Source: Halomonas sp. (GTDB taxonomy: Bacteria > Pseudomonadota > Gammaproteobacteria > Pseudomonadales > Halomonadaceae). From it: a stretch of 64,000 nt of DNA. The notes beneath the pieces were generated by a model. That model did no database searches. It was not told the origin of the DNA and worked only from the letters and a program-made list of their open reading frames with translations. Each line of letters opens with the position of its first letter. The stretch's first letter is position 1. The position numbers and the translations under genes are program-made. Below are positions 1-9,638 of this stretch, one piece after another. Where the stretch lies: positions 203,680-267,679 of the forward strand of contig JAGYKP010000081.1 in NCBI GenBank assembly GCA_018401555.1, read 5' to 3'.

Positions 1-1
1 C

Positions 2-883
2 GACGAGCAACGCCGCAGCACCCTGGGCCAGCGCCAGGCGGTCGCCTCCCTGGAGAACAGCCTGGCGCTGCTGCCCGCGCGGCGCGAGGTACTCGAGGCG
101 CAGCGCCAGCGGGCCGCGGTGCGCCTGGCCCAGGCCCGCAAGGACCTCGCCGACACCCGCTTCGTGGCACCCTATGACCTGCGCCTGGCAGCCGTGGAGG
201 TGGAGCTGCACCAGTTCGTCGGCACCGGACAGCGGCTGTTCCAGGCCGAGAGCCTGGCGGCCGCCGAGGTGGAAGCCCATATCCCCATTGCCATGATGCG
301 ACGCCTGCTGGCCGCGGCCATGCCGGCGGGGACCAGCGACGCGGCACCGGTCCTCGCCGAGGGGCTGGACCTGGCGGAGCGGCTGGACTTCCCGGCGGTA
401 CAGGCCGAACTCTTCCTGGCCGGCGCCGAGGGCGTGGGCTGGGTGGGGGAGCTGGTGCGCGTGGCCAGCGGCCTGGATCCGACCACCCGCACGGTACGCG
501 CCGTGGTACGGGTCGAGCATCCCTACCGCGATGCCCGGCCGCCGGACCGTCCGCCGCTGCAGCGTGACATGTACGTGCGCACGCGGCTGTCCGCGCCCAG
601 CCCCGAGCCTCGCCTGGTGATACCGGCCAGTGCGGTGCACCAGGGTGAGGTGTGGCTGGTGGATGCCGAGGCACGCCTCGAGCGGCGCGCGGTGAGCGTG
701 GCCTTCGAGCAGGGCAACCTGGCGGTGATCGCGACCGGCCTGGCTCCGGGCGAGAGGGTGGTGGTCGATGACCTGCCCGCGGCGATCGCCGGGATGGCGC
801 TCGAGCCGCGTCGCGACGAGGCCCTGGAGGCGCGTCTCGCCGAGCAGGCGCTGGGCCAGGGGCATGAGGAAGCCCGGCCATGA
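2..883 (+). CDS. RND efflux periplasmic adaptor subunit (HlyD/MexA family), 5' end missing
   Basis: The open frame runs in from the left edge, so only the C-terminal ~293 codons are seen. The first ~40 visible residues are rich in Leu, Glu, Arg and Gln and fit the coiled-coil hairpin; then come a lipoyl/barrel region (DTRFVAPYDLRLAAVEVE) and a beta-barrel/membrane-proximal part ending near IPASAVHQGEVWLVD, an order typical of membrane fusion proteins. Such adaptors bridge an inner-membrane RND pump to an outer-membrane channel. The stop overlaps the start of the pump gene (ATGA), so the two are translationally coupled. The substrate cannot be read from the sequence. Confidence 0.85.
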   Translation, partial: DEQRRSTLGQRQAVASLENSLALLPARREVLEAQRQRAAVRLAQARKDLADTRFVAPYDLRLAAVEVELHQFVGTGQRLFQAESLAAAEVEAHIPIAMMRRLLAAAMPAGTSDAAPVLAEGLDLAERLDFPAVQAELFLAGAEGVGWVGELVRVASGLDPTTRTVRAVVRVEHPYRDARPPDRPPLQRDMYVRTRLSAPSPEPRLVIPASAVHQGEVWLVDAEARLERRAVSVAFEQGNLAVIATGLAPGERVVVDDLPAAIAGMALEPRRDEALEARLAEQALGQGHEEARP

Positions 884-3800
884 TCCGCTGGTTCGCCGCC
901 CACCCCACCGCCGCCAACCTGCTGCTGGTACTGCTGCTCGCCGCCGGACTCTTCACCGCCCCGTCGCTCAAGCGCGAAACCTTCCCCGACTACCGCCCGG
1001 TGGAGGTGAGCGTTGAGGTGGTCTATCGCGGGGCCAGCGCCGCGGACGTGGAGGACGCCGTGTGCCGCCGCCTGCATGAGGCGGTGAAGGGAGTGGAGTT
1101 CCTCGACGAGTTCGTCTGCGTGGCCCAGGACAACCTGGCCAGCGCCACCGCCACCATGCAGGCCGGTGGCGATCCCCTGCGTTTCCTCGGCGAGATCGAC
1201 ACCGAGGTCTCCGCCATCAGCGAGTTTCCGGTCCGGGCCGACCCGCCGGTGGTACGCGAGCTGCATCGCAGCGATGCGGTGGCGGCGGTCGCGGTGTCAT
1301 CCGACATGCCGGCCGGCCAGCTCGAGGAGTACGCCCTGCGCCTGGAGGAGCGCATCATGGCGCTGCCCGGCGTGGCGGAGGTGGCGATCCACGGCATGTC
1401 CCAGCGCCAGTGGCAGGTGGAGGTGCCCGGCGAGGTGCTCGGCCAGCACGGCCTCTCGGCCCGCGAGCTGGCGCGGCGGATCTCGGCCCAGAGCCTGGAC
1501 CTGCCGCTGGGCACCCTGGAAACCCCCGAGCGAGATATCCTGCTGCGCTTCACCGACCAGCGCCGCTCGCTTGCCGAGCTGTCGCGCCTGGTGGTGATGT
1601 CCGACCCGGCCGGCGGCGAGCTGACCCTGGGCGACATCGCCAGCTTGACCGAGGCCGGTGAACGCGAGGAGGAGAAGGTTCGCTTCAACGGCGAACCGGC
1701 GCTGGTGCTGGAGGTGAGCAAGAGCCTGCGCGACGACTCCCTGACGGTTAAGGAGCGCCTCGAGGAGCTGATCGAGGCGGAGCGCCGCCGCTTCGATGAT
1801 GGCATCACGCTGACCCTGACCCAGGACATGACCAGCATCGTCCGCGATCGCCTGCAGATGCTGGTGGGCAACGGTGCCATGGGGCTGGCGCTGGTGGTGC
1901 TGGTGATGAGCCTGTTCTTCCGCCCGCGCCTGGCGCTGTGGGCGGTGCTGGGGCTGCCCGCGGCCTTCATGGGGGCCTTCCTGGTGATGGGGCTCGCCGG
2001 CCTCTCCCTGAACATGATCACCCTGGTGGCACTGCTGATGGCCATCGGCATCGTCATGGACGACGCCATCGTGATCACCGACAACATCGCCGCCCACGCC
2101 GGGGAGAACGCCACGCCGCTGGAGGCGGTGGTGGCGGGGACCCGTCAGGTGCTGCCCGGGGTGCTGTCGTCGTTCCTGACCACCGCCTCGGTCTTCGTGC
2201 CGCTCTCCTTCCTGGCCGGCGAGATGGGCGCGGTACTGGAGGTGCTGCCGGTGGTGCTGATCGCCGCCCTGGCGGCGAGCCTGATCGAGGCGTTCTGGAT
2301 CCTGCCCCACCATCTCAAGGGCAGCGTGACGCACCTGCAGCAGGGCCATGGCTCCCGTTTTCGCACCACCTTCGACCGCGGCTTCGAGCGCTTCCGCGAG
2401 GGGGTGGGGCGGCTGGCCGACCGGGCGATCCGTTTCCGTCATGCAGTATTGGGGCTCGTATTTACCGTGCTATTAGCGTCTGTCGGTTTTATGGCCGGTG
2501 GCCACGTCGGCAGCGAGGCGATGCCCGATATCGACGGCGACGTGCTGGAGGCGCGCATCCTGATGCCCCAGGGCACGCCGCTCGAGCGCACCGAGGCGGT
2601 GGCCGCAGCGGGTCGAGGCGGCCATGGGCGAACTCGATAACGCCATTCGCCCGGGCAGCCCGAAGGCGCGGCGCTGGTCGAGGCGATCCAGGTGCGCTTC
2701 AACCACAACCTCAGTGCCCGGGAAGCGGGTCCCCACGTGGCCACCGTCAGCGTCGACCTGCTCACCGCCGAGCGGCGCACCCTGACCCTGGATGCGCTGA
2801 CCGCCGAGTGGCGGGAGGCGATCGGCGAGATCGCGGGGGTTCAGCGGCTGATCATCCAGGAGCCGGGATTCGGCCCCGCCGGGGTGCCCGTGGAGGTGCG
2901 CCTGGCCGGCGAGGACCTCGAGGCCATGAAGGCGGCGGCACTCGAGCTGGCCACGCGCCTCGAGGGCTATTCGGCGGTCTACAACGTCATGGATGACCAG
3001 CGCCTGGGCAAGCCCCAACGCGCCTACTCGCTGGCCTCGGGTGCCCACGGCCTGGGGCTCAGCGCCGAGGAGGTGGCGAGCCAGCTGCGCGCCGGCCTGC
3101 TCGGCGAGATCGCCGATACCCAGCGCATCGGCGAGCAGGAGATCGAGGTACTGGTGCGCCAGGCCGAGGCCGACCGCGACGGCCTCGACGACCTGGCCGA
3201 CCAGACCCTGGTGCTCCCCGACGGCAGCCGGGTGCCGCTCTCGGTGGTGACCGAGGTGGCCGAGCGCCGCGAGTGGGCGCGCAATCACCCGCATCGACGG
3301 GCGGCGCACCGTCACCGTGGAGGCCAACGTGGACGCCCGCCAGGCCAGCGGCCAGGCCATCGTCGACGACCTCGTCGGCAGCGGCTGGCTGGCCGACTTC
3401 GAGGCACGCCATCCCGGGGTGGCGGTCACCTTCGAGGGGCAGGTGGCCAGCTCCGCCGAGACCGGCGGCTCCATCGCCCGCGGCCTGCTGATCGGCCTGG
3501 TGGGGATCTTCGTGATCCTCTCATTCCAGTTCCGCAGCTACGTGGAGCCGCTGATCGTCATGCTCTCGATCCCGCTGGCCTTTATCGGCGCCATCTGGGG
3601 GCACGTGATCATGGGCTACTACCTCTCGATGCCCTCGCTGATTGGTGCCGCCTCGCTGGCCGGCATCGTGGTCAACAACGCCATCCTGCTGATCCATTTC
3701 ATCAAGACGCACCGCGAGCGAGGCATGGACGCGGCAGCGGCGGCCGGCCAGGCTTGCCGCGACCGGCTGCGTGCCATCCTGATCTCCTCCACCACCACCA

Positions 3801-3979
3801 TCGCGGGCCTGGCGCCGCTGCTGGCCGAGACCAGCAGCCAGGCGGATGCCATCAAGCCGCTGGTGATCGCCGTGGTGTTCGGCCTGCTCAGCGCCACCCT
3901 GCTGGTGCTGCTGGTGATCCCGGCACTCTATGTGCTGTTCGACGACTGGGGCTGGACCCGCGGAGGTGATCACCGGTAA
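880..3979 (+). CDS. RND family efflux pump, inner-membrane permease (AcrB-like), frameshifted
   Basis: About 1,030 codons, the normal size for an RND transporter. An N-terminal transmembrane helix (NLLLVLLLAAGLFTA) is followed by a porter domain, a transmembrane block with the paired acidic residues of the proton relay (GIVMDDAIVITDN), a second porter domain, and a second transmembrane block (GAASLAGIVVNNAILLIHF). The reading frame is broken at about 2610, restored at about 2655 and broken again at about 3283, where one extra A in CGCAATCACC restores ARITRIDGR if removed. The protein on both sides of each break is well conserved in character, so these look like indel errors or very recent lesions. 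Forms an operon with the upstream adaptor. Confidence 0.85.
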
Positions 3980-4122
3980 CGGCGCGTCGCGGTACGGCCT
4001 TGACGATGCTGTTTCCTCAGCTAGCTTTAAAGTTGCATTGCCTTTGCATTTTATCGTAACTCGCAGCATCGAGAAGAGTGTCCGCAAAAGGGTGAGTTCG
4101 ATGTATCGCCGGGAGAGCGACC

Positions 4123-4830
4123 ATGATCAAGGTACGGCTCTATCGCTACCACCCCGAGGGAGACGATCTGCCGCGGATGGAAAGCCTGGAGGTCGAGGAG
4201 CGTTTCCGCAAGGCGATGGTGCTCGACGTGCTCGAGCACCTGAAGCAGCAGGATGCCACCCTGGCCTATCGGCGCTCGTGTCGCGAGGGGGTATGCGGCT
4301 CCGATGGCATGAACATCAACGGCAAGAACGGTCTGGCCTGCATCACCTCCGTGGAGGAGGTGCTCGGCAAGGGGGATACCCTGACCCTGCGTCCGCTTCC
4401 GGGCATGCCGGTGATCCGTGACCTGGTCGTCGACCAGACGCTGTTCTTCCGCCAGTTCGAGAAGATCCGCCCCTGGCTGATCAACGACGAGCCACCCACC
4501 GCCAGCGAGCGACGCCAGAGTCCGGCGGATCGCGAGAAGCTCGATGGCCTCTACGAATGCATCCTGTGCGCCTGCTGCAGCTCGGCCTGTCCCTCCTGGT
4601 GGTGGAACCCCGACAAGTACATCGGTCCGGCCGGCCTCATCCAGGCCTACCGCTTCCTGATCGACAGCCGTGATACCGCCACCGACGAGCGCCTGGCCGA
4701 GCTCGACGACCCCTTCAGCGTGTTTCGCTGCCGACAGATCGCCAACTGCACCTGGGTGTGTCCCAAGGGGCTCAACCCGATGCGTGCCATCGGCCATATC
4801 AAGGCGATGCTGCTGGCACGCGGCAGCTAA
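4123..4830 (+). CDS. sdhB: Succinate dehydrogenase/fumarate reductase iron-sulfur subunit (orphan SdhB)
   Basis: Intact 235-residue protein, the usual SdhB length. The 2Fe-2S motif CREGVCGSDG (Cys53, Cys58, Asp61) with Cys73 is of the proteobacterial SdhB type. The second domain has CILCACCSSACP (Cys146/149/152/156) and CRQIANCTWVCPKGLNP (Cys203/209/213) for the 4Fe-4S and 3Fe-4S clusters. The family passes electrons from the flavoprotein SdhA to quinone in the membrane. Here the gene stands alone: no sdhC, sdhD or sdhA lies beside it; the upstream gene is an efflux pump and the downstream genes are on the other strand. It may be a second copy or a piece separated from its operon. The 143 bases before it hold an AT-richer stretch (4020-4060) that could contain the promoter. 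Confidence 0.93.
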   Translation: MIKVRLYRYHPEGDDLPRMESLEVEERFRKAMVLDVLEHLKQQDATLAYRRSCREGVCGSDGMNINGKNGLACITSVEEVLGKGDTLTLRPLPGMPVIRDLVVDQTLFFRQFEKIRPWLINDEPPTASERRQSPADREKLDGLYECILCACCSSACPSWWWNPDKYIGPAGLIQAYRFLIDSRDTATDERLAELDDPFSVFRCRQIANCTWVCPKGLNPMRAIGHIKAMLLARGS

Positions 4831-4896
4831 AAGCCATCACGACTTCCGTGAGGTATCCCGTGGCGTGGCTTGGATCATGACTTCCACACGCAGCCG

Positions 4897-4934
4897 ATCG
4901 GGCGGCAGGGGGCGAGACGTGGTTGCCGCCCGAT
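4897..4934. terminator. Hairpin between convergent sdhB and ABC permease genes
   Basis: An 11-base perfect inverted repeat (ATCGGGCGGCA and TGCCGCCCGAT) with a 16-base loop lies between two convergent genes. No T-run follows on either side, so it may be a bidirectional terminator or only an mRNA-end stabilising hairpin. Confidence 0.5.
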
Positions 4935-4973
4935 GATCTGGCCCGACTGGTCATGGCCGTGTACCGGGCCGGC

Positions 4974-5747
4974 TCACAGGTACTGGTAGCGCAGCAGGCG
5001 GTGCTTGATGCGCTCGAGGATCACCTGGTCGATCACCGCCGCGAGCACCGCGATGACCAGGATATTGGTCATTACCCCGGTCATGTCGGCGATCTCGCCG
5101 GAGTAGGCCAGCGACTTGCCGAGCCCGGCGCTGAAGCCGACGATCATCTCGGCGGAGATCAGCGCCCGCCAGGCGTTGCCGAAGGCGAGCTGGGCGCCGG
5201 TGATCAGCTCGGGGGTGACTCGCCGGGAAGTAGACCCGCTTGAGCATCTGGGTGCGCGAGGCACCCATCACCCGCGCGGCATCGATATGCACCCGCTCGA
5301 CGCTCTCGGTGGCGTTCATCACGCTCAGCGCGGTGGGGAAGAAGGCGCCTACCGCCACCACCACGATGATCGGCAGGTTGCCGAAGCCCATCAGGATCAG
5401 GAACAGCGGCACCCAGGCGATCGAGGGGATCGACTGCAGGATGATGATGGCCGCCTTGAGTGGGCTGCGCACGGCGTTGATAGTGCCACCACCAGCCCCA
5501 GCACCACCCCGGCCACCAGGGCGGCGCCGTAGCCGGCGCCGAGGCGGCCCATGCTGTTGCCGAGCCCTTGGTAGAACTCGCCGCTGCCCAGCTCCTGCCA
5601 TAGCCGAACCAGCGCCACGTGGACGTCGGGCATCAGGAAGCTGGGCAGGAACCAGGCGGCTACCTGCCAGAAGAAGAGGATGACGAGGATGGCCAGTACA
5701 TAGGACTTCTTGCTGGCCACGCCGGTGGTGCTGGGGGAGGTGCTCAT
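4974..5747 (-). CDS. ABC transporter permease, NitT/TauT (nitrate/sulfonate/taurine) type, frameshifted
   Basis: Reconstructed ~257-residue inner-membrane permease, the typical size for the SsuC/TauC/NrtB group. It starts MSTSPSTTGVASKKSYVLAI with a transmembrane helix, and the EAA-type cytoplasmic loop is recognisable (HIDAARVMGASRTQMLKRVYFPA). The frame shifts at about 5480 (after ALVAGVVLGLVVAL) and again at about 5225 (before PELITGAQLAFGNAW); the C-terminus ends IKHRLLRYQYL. It follows the binding-protein gene by three bases and is the last gene of an ATPase-binding protein-permease operon. Whether the ligand is a sulfonate, nitrate or another small anion cannot be decided from sequence alone. 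Confidence 0.82.
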
Positions 5748-5750
5748 GGC

Positions 5751-6734
5751 TTACAGCTCGCGCTCTTCCTGCCAGGTAAGGTCCAGCAGGGCGTCGACGT
5801 CGAAGTCGGCCTGCTCGAGGATCCCCTGCTCGTGCATGATGCCGGCCAGTTCCTTCATGCGGTCGATGTCCGCCTCGGTGAGCTCGGCGCTGAAGTCGTT
5901 GGTGGCGATGGCTTCGGCGATCACCTTCTCGCTTTCGATCTCGCCCTGGTCGCGGGTCTCCACCACGTCCTCCTTGACGAAGTAGGAGGTGATGTACTCG
6001 GCGGCACCCTCGGGATCGTTCTCGAGCATCTCGATGGCCTCGCGCTGGGCGTCCAGCGCCGCCCACAGCACGTCGCGGCGCTCCGCCAGGGTCTCCTCGG
6101 CGGTGATCACTACCATGCAGGGGAAGGGCCACACCTCGCCGATCTCGTAGATCTCGGTTACCGGGGCCTGCAGCTTGGCGATGCTGGCGTAGGGTTCGAA
6201 CAGGAAGGCGGCGTCGACGCGACCACCGGCCAGCGACTGCACCGCCACCGAGGGCGCCACGCCCATGATGTTGAGGTCATCGGCAGAGAGTCCGGCCTCG
6301 GCCAGGGTCACGCCCTTGAGCACGATGTCGGCGGTGCTGCCCTGCTTCTGGGAGGCCAGATTCTTGCCGGCGAGGTCGGCGACCTCATCGATACCGGCGT
6401 CGTCATGGGCCAGCAGGGCGTGGTAACCGCGCTGGGCACCGCCGACGATCTTCAGGTCGGCGCCCCGGCCGGCCCAGGTGAAGGCGTTCGAGAAGCCCAG
6501 CACGCCGATGTCGAGCTGGCCGCCGACGATGCCCTTGATCAGGTCGGTGCCGGAGCTGAACTCGATCAGCTCGGCGTCGAGGCCATGCTTGGCGTAGAGC
6601 CCCGCCTCGTAGGCGAGCATCACCTGGGCGTCGTCCATCACACGGACATAGCCGACGCGGAACTCTTCCTGCTCGGCGAGGGCGGGGGTGGTCAGCAGCA
6701 CGGCCAGCAGCGGGGTCAAGAGGCGACGAATCAT
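5751..6734 (-). CDS. ABC transporter substrate-binding protein, NMT1/SsuA-like family
   Basis: Intact 327-residue exported protein beginning MIRRLLTPLLAVLLTTPALA, a clear Sec signal peptide with an ALA-type cleavage site. The mature part has the hallmarks of the NitT/TauT binding-protein family: FRVGYVRVMDDAQVMLAYEA at the start, GTDLIKGIVGGQLDIGVLG in the hinge area and a C-terminal acidic tail. Its ATG overlaps the stop of the ATPase gene (ATGA), so I chose this start over a much longer in-frame extension that runs back through the ATPase gene. It would deliver a small organic or inorganic anion to the permease. Confidence 0.88.
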   Translation of the reverse strand: MIRRLLTPLLAVLLTTPALAEQEEFRVGYVRVMDDAQVMLAYEAGLYAKHGLDAELIEFSSGTDLIKGIVGGQLDIGVLGFSNAFTWAGRGADLKIVGGAQRGYHALLAHDDAGIDEVADLAGKNLASQKQGSTADIVLKGVTLAEAGLSADDLNIMGVAPSVAVQSLAGGRVDAAFLFEPYASIAKLQAPVTEIYEIGEVWPFPCMVVITAEETLAERRDVLWAALDAQREAIEMLENDPEGAAEYITSYFVKEDVVETRDQGEIESEKVIAEAIATNDFSAELTEADIDRMKELAGIMHEQGILEQADFDVDALLDLTWQEEREL

Positions 6735-7513
6735 GCGATTTCTCCTTGCTTGTGTGCCCGGCGCGGTTCGGCGCTCGGGTCGTCGGTATCGATGCCCAGC
6801 AGGGCCAGCACCTCGCGGCGGATGTCGGCGAAGGCGCTCAGGTCGTGACTCTTGGGGATGTGCCCCAGGGTGAACTCCTCGAGCACCCGGGCGGGCCGCT
6901 GGCTGAACACCAGCACGCGGTCGGCCAGGTAGAGCGCCTCGTCGACATCGTGGGTGACCAGCAGCACCGTGGGCCGCTCCTCCTCGATGAGCTCCTTGAG
7001 CACGCTCTGCAGGGTCATGCGGGTGAGGGCGTCGAGGGCGCCGAAGGGCTCGTCGAGCAGCAGCACCTGGGGACGGGCGATGAAGGCCCGGGCCAGTGCG
7101 CAGCGCTGGCGCATGCCCCCCGAGACCTGGTGGGGGTAGTAGGCCTCGAAGCCGTCGAGCTTGACCCGCGACAGCCATTCGCTCGCCTGGGCGCGGGCCT
7201 CCTCGACTGGGTGGTTCTGGAACTCCAGGGCCAGCGCGACGTTCTGCTCCAGGGTCATCCAGGGGTAGAGGGCGTGTTCCTGGAACACCAGGGTGCGCTG
7301 CGGGGCAGGTGCAGTGACCGGCCGCTCACCGGCACGCACCTCGCCGGCGCTGGCCTGCTGGAGGCCTGCCACCATGTGCAGCAGTGTCGACTTGCCGCAG
7401 CCCGAGGGTCCCACCAGGGCGACGATCTCGCCGTCGGCGATGGTGTTGTCGAAGGCCTCGATGACTCGCAGGTCGCCGAACGACTTGGTGACGCGCTCGA
7501 AATGAAGCTGCAT
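6731..7513 (-). CDS. ABC transporter ATP-binding protein, NitT/TauT type
   Basis: Intact 260-residue ATPase. Walker A is GPSGCGKSTLLHM, the signature is VSGGMRQRCALARAF, Walker B is QVLLLDEPFGALD and the switch histidine is in LLVTHDVDEALYL. These and the length place it with SsuB/TauB/NrtD ATPases. It is the first gene of the leftward three-gene importer operon. The region upstream (7514-7600) is strikingly AT-rich (TTATATATAATTTAATCG) compared with the GC-rich surroundings and probably carries the promoter. Confidence 0.93.
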   Translation of the reverse strand: MQLHFERVTKSFGDLRVIEAFDNTIADGEIVALVGPSGCGKSTLLHMVAGLQQASAGEVRAGERPVTAPAPQRTLVFQEHALYPWMTLEQNVALALEFQNHPVEEARAQASEWLSRVKLDGFEAYYPHQVSGGMRQRCALARAFIARPQVLLLDEPFGALDALTRMTLQSVLKELIEEERPTVLLVTHDVDEALYLADRVLVFSQRPARVLEEFTLGHIPKSHDLSAFADIRREVLALLGIDTDDPSAEPRRAHKQGEIA

Positions 7514-7626
7514 ATGAGCTCCTGGAATGATTATATATAATTTAATCGAATACTAAACACAAATGATATAACTGAAATTGCGTCTTGTGAAGGGCGGGGA
7601 GAGAAGATACGCAGACCACAACGCGA

Positions 7627-7649
7627 ACGCCCCGGCCAGGCCGGGGCGT
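7627..7649 (-). terminator. Strong GC-rich hairpin downstream of hmp
   Basis: Perfect inverted repeat of 11 bases (ACGCCCCGGCC / GGCCGGGGCGT) around a single A, 25 bases past the hmp stop codon. On the minus strand it is followed by a T-containing but not uniform stretch. Likely ends hmp transcription before the ABC importer operon. Confidence 0.65.
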
Positions 7650-7674
7650 CGTCGCATCATGCAGGGGGTGAGTG

Positions 7675-8844
7675 TCAGGCGGCGTCGAGGGGGCGCGAGG
7701 GGCCGAAGTGCTCGAAATGGCGGCGTTCGGCGGGCACGCCGAGTTCGGCCAGGGCCCGGTCAACGGCGGTCATGAACCCTGGGGGCCAACGAAGTAGCAG
7801 CGGCCGCCCTCGGGCAGGTAGCTTGCCAGCAGGTCGCGATCCACGCGGCCGACATGGATCGGCGGCTGCGCCGCTCTCATGGACGGTCACCGTGCGCAGC
7901 CGTTCCGGATGTGCCTCGGCGAGTGCCGCCACCTCGTCGCGGAAGGCGTGGTGCTCGGCGTCCAGGGCGGCGTGCAGGTAGACCACCCGGCGACCCTGGG
8001 CCAGCGCCTGGCGCGCCATGGGCAGCAGCGGGGTCTGGCCGACACCGCCGCTGGCCAGCAGCAGCGGCTCGTCACCCTCGGCCAGGGTCAGGTCGCCGGC
8101 CGGTGGCAGCAGCGACAGGGTGTCACCGACGCCCATGGCGTCATGCAGGTGACGGCTGGCGCGTCCCTGGGGCTCGCGCTTCACCGAGATCCGGTAGCTC
8201 TCGCCGTTGGGCAGGTCCGAGAGGCTGTAGTGCCGATAGACCGGCTCGCCATCGATGGTGAGCTTGACGCCAATGTACTGGCCGGGCTCATGGTCGGCGA
8301 CCGGGCCGCCGTCCACCGGCTCGAGCACGAAGGAGCGGATCACCGCGCTCTCCTGGTGCGTCGCCGCGATCCGGAACTCGCGGGGGCCCCTCCAGCCGCC
8401 GGGTAGGCTCTCGAACTCGCGGTAGCGGTGCGCCTCCAACTCGATGAGCAGCCCGGCCAGCTCCTCATAGACGCCCTCCCAGGCGGCGGCGATCTCCGGC
8501 GTCACGGCGTCGCCCAGCACCTCGCCGATGGCGGCCATCAGGCATTCGCCGACGAGGGGGTAGTGTTCGGGGCGGATGTCCAGGGAGACATGCTTACCGA
8601 CCACCGTGGCCAGGGTCTCGCGCACCTTCTCGCGATCGTGGCGCAACTGCACATAGGCCAGCACGGCGCCGGCTAGTGCCCGTGGCTGGCCGCCGTCGGC
8701 CTGGTGTGCCTGGTTGAATAGCGGCTTTACCTGCGGATAGCGCTCGAACAGCAGCGGGTAGAAGCGCTGGGTGATGGCGTCGAGGTGCTCGGCCACTACC
8801 GGGGCGGTGGCGGCGATCAGTTGTTCCTGTTCCTGGGTCAGCAT
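7675..8844 (-). CDS. hmp: Flavohaemoprotein, nitric oxide dioxygenase
   Basis: About 390 residues, the family length. N-terminal globin domain with the proximal-haem segment GKHVSLDIRPEHYPLVGE (His85), then an FAD domain (HYSLSDLP for FAD binding) and a NAD-binding domain (SGGVGQTPLLPMARQAL). The enzyme turns NO plus O2 into nitrate in the cytosol, protecting the cell from NO produced by denitrification. Residues between VTVHESGAA and GFMTAVDRAL are in a wrong frame between two compensating indels (about 7868 and 7782): the alternative frame gives the expected IHVGRVDRDLLASYLPEG. A palindrome in front of the gene is a candidate NsrR operator. Confidence 0.9.
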   Translation of the reverse strand: MLTQEQEQLIAATAPVVAEHLDAITQRFYPLLFERYPQVKPLFNQAHQADGGQPRALAGAVLAYVQLRHDREKVRETLATVVGKHVSLDIRPEHYPLVGECLMAAIGEVLGDAVTPEIAAAWEGVYEELAGLLIELEAHRYREFESLPGGWRGPREFRIAATHQESAVIRSFVLEPVDGGPVADHEPGQYIGVKLTIDGEPVYRHYSLSDLPNGESYRISVKREPQGRASRHLHDAMGVGDTLSLLPPAGDLTLAEGDEPLLLASGGVGQTPLLPMARQALAQGRRVVYLHAALDAEHHAFRDEVAALAEAHPERLRTVTVHESGAAADPCRPRGSRPAGKLPARGRPLLLRWPPGFMTAVDRALAELGVPAERRHFEHFGPSRPLDAA

Positions 8845-8878
8845 CGAGGGGCTCCGAGTCGGGGATGTTTTTAAAGTG

Positions 8879-8893
8879 CATGTAAATTACATG
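8879..8893 (-). promoter_or_regulatory. Palindrome upstream of hmp, candidate NsrR operator
   Basis: CATGTAAATTACATG is a perfect 15-base palindrome 35-49 bases upstream of the hmp start. It resembles the half-sites of NsrR operators, which commonly control hmp in gammaproteobacteria. Assignment to NsrR is an inference; no nsrR gene lies in this window. Confidence 0.5.
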
Positions 8894-8947
8894 TTCATCC
8901 CCGTCGATGCCAGCCCCGCGACGCTGCACCGCATCAAGGGTCACGGC

Positions 8948-9514
8948 TCAATAGGCCCAGACGATTGCCATCAGCAGGCCCCAGGCCAGTACCCCGGCCG
9001 CCATGATGGTGTAGGCCGCCGACATGGTGTTGACGTCGTTGGCGCTGCGTTCGCACAGCGCCTGGAGGCCGTGGTAGACCAGGCTGCAGGAGATGCCCAG
9101 GGCCACCAGTACCGCCAGGCTGTTGAGCAGCAGGCTGGGGATCAGCAGCATGATCGCCGAGGACCACAGCGGCAGAGGCGCCAGGGCTGCCAGCAGGTAG
9201 GCGTCGTGATAGTCGATCGACAGTTCGCGGGTGCCATTGACGACGGCATGAATCAGCCAGCCCATCACGAAGAAGGTGAGCAACTCGGCCAGGAACAGGA
9301 TGGTGGTGATGAAGCGCCACTCCCGGTCGGCGAAGCCCATGACGAAGCCGTCACCGTAGTGAGTGCCGGCATAGTAGAGCAGCACCGGCGGCAGCAGCGA
9401 CATGGGCAGCACCAGGCCCCAGGCAAGCACCGGGATCGAAGGCTTGCGTTGCTGCAGGCTCTTCCAGCCCGCCTGGCGGGTAAAGGGCAGCTTGATTACG
9501 GTCAGGGGGTTCAT
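8948..9514 (-). CDS. Yip1-family integral membrane protein
   Basis: Intact 188-residue protein with about five hydrophobic segments (VLAWGLVLPMSLLPPVLLYY, FITTILFLAELLTFFVMGW, AYLLAALAPLPLWSSAIML, LNSLAVLVALGISC, TIMAAGVLAWGLLMAIVWAY). The pattern NGTRELSIDYHDAYLLAALAPLPLW fits the Yip1 domain family; the molecular function of bacterial members is unknown. It follows hmp divergently from the MarR gene, in the stretch of NO-detoxification and denitrification genes, so a role in nitrosative stress is possible but unproven. Confidence 0.7.
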   Translation of the reverse strand: MNPLTVIKLPFTRQAGWKSLQQRKPSIPVLAWGLVLPMSLLPPVLLYYAGTHYGDGFVMGFADREWRFITTILFLAELLTFFVMGWLIHAVVNGTRELSIDYHDAYLLAALAPLPLWSSAIMLLIPSLLLNSLAVLVALGISCSLVYHGLQALCERSANDVNTMSAAYTIMAAGVLAWGLLMAIVWAY

Positions 9515-9638
9515 GGTGGTCTCCTCGTCGGCGGGGAAGTTGTATCATGTTGTGATATTATTGTTTAATGTTTAGGTTTCGCTTCCCTGGCTGTCAAGGA
9601 GCGATTGTGGCTGCCCATGCACATCCGGATACCGCTTC

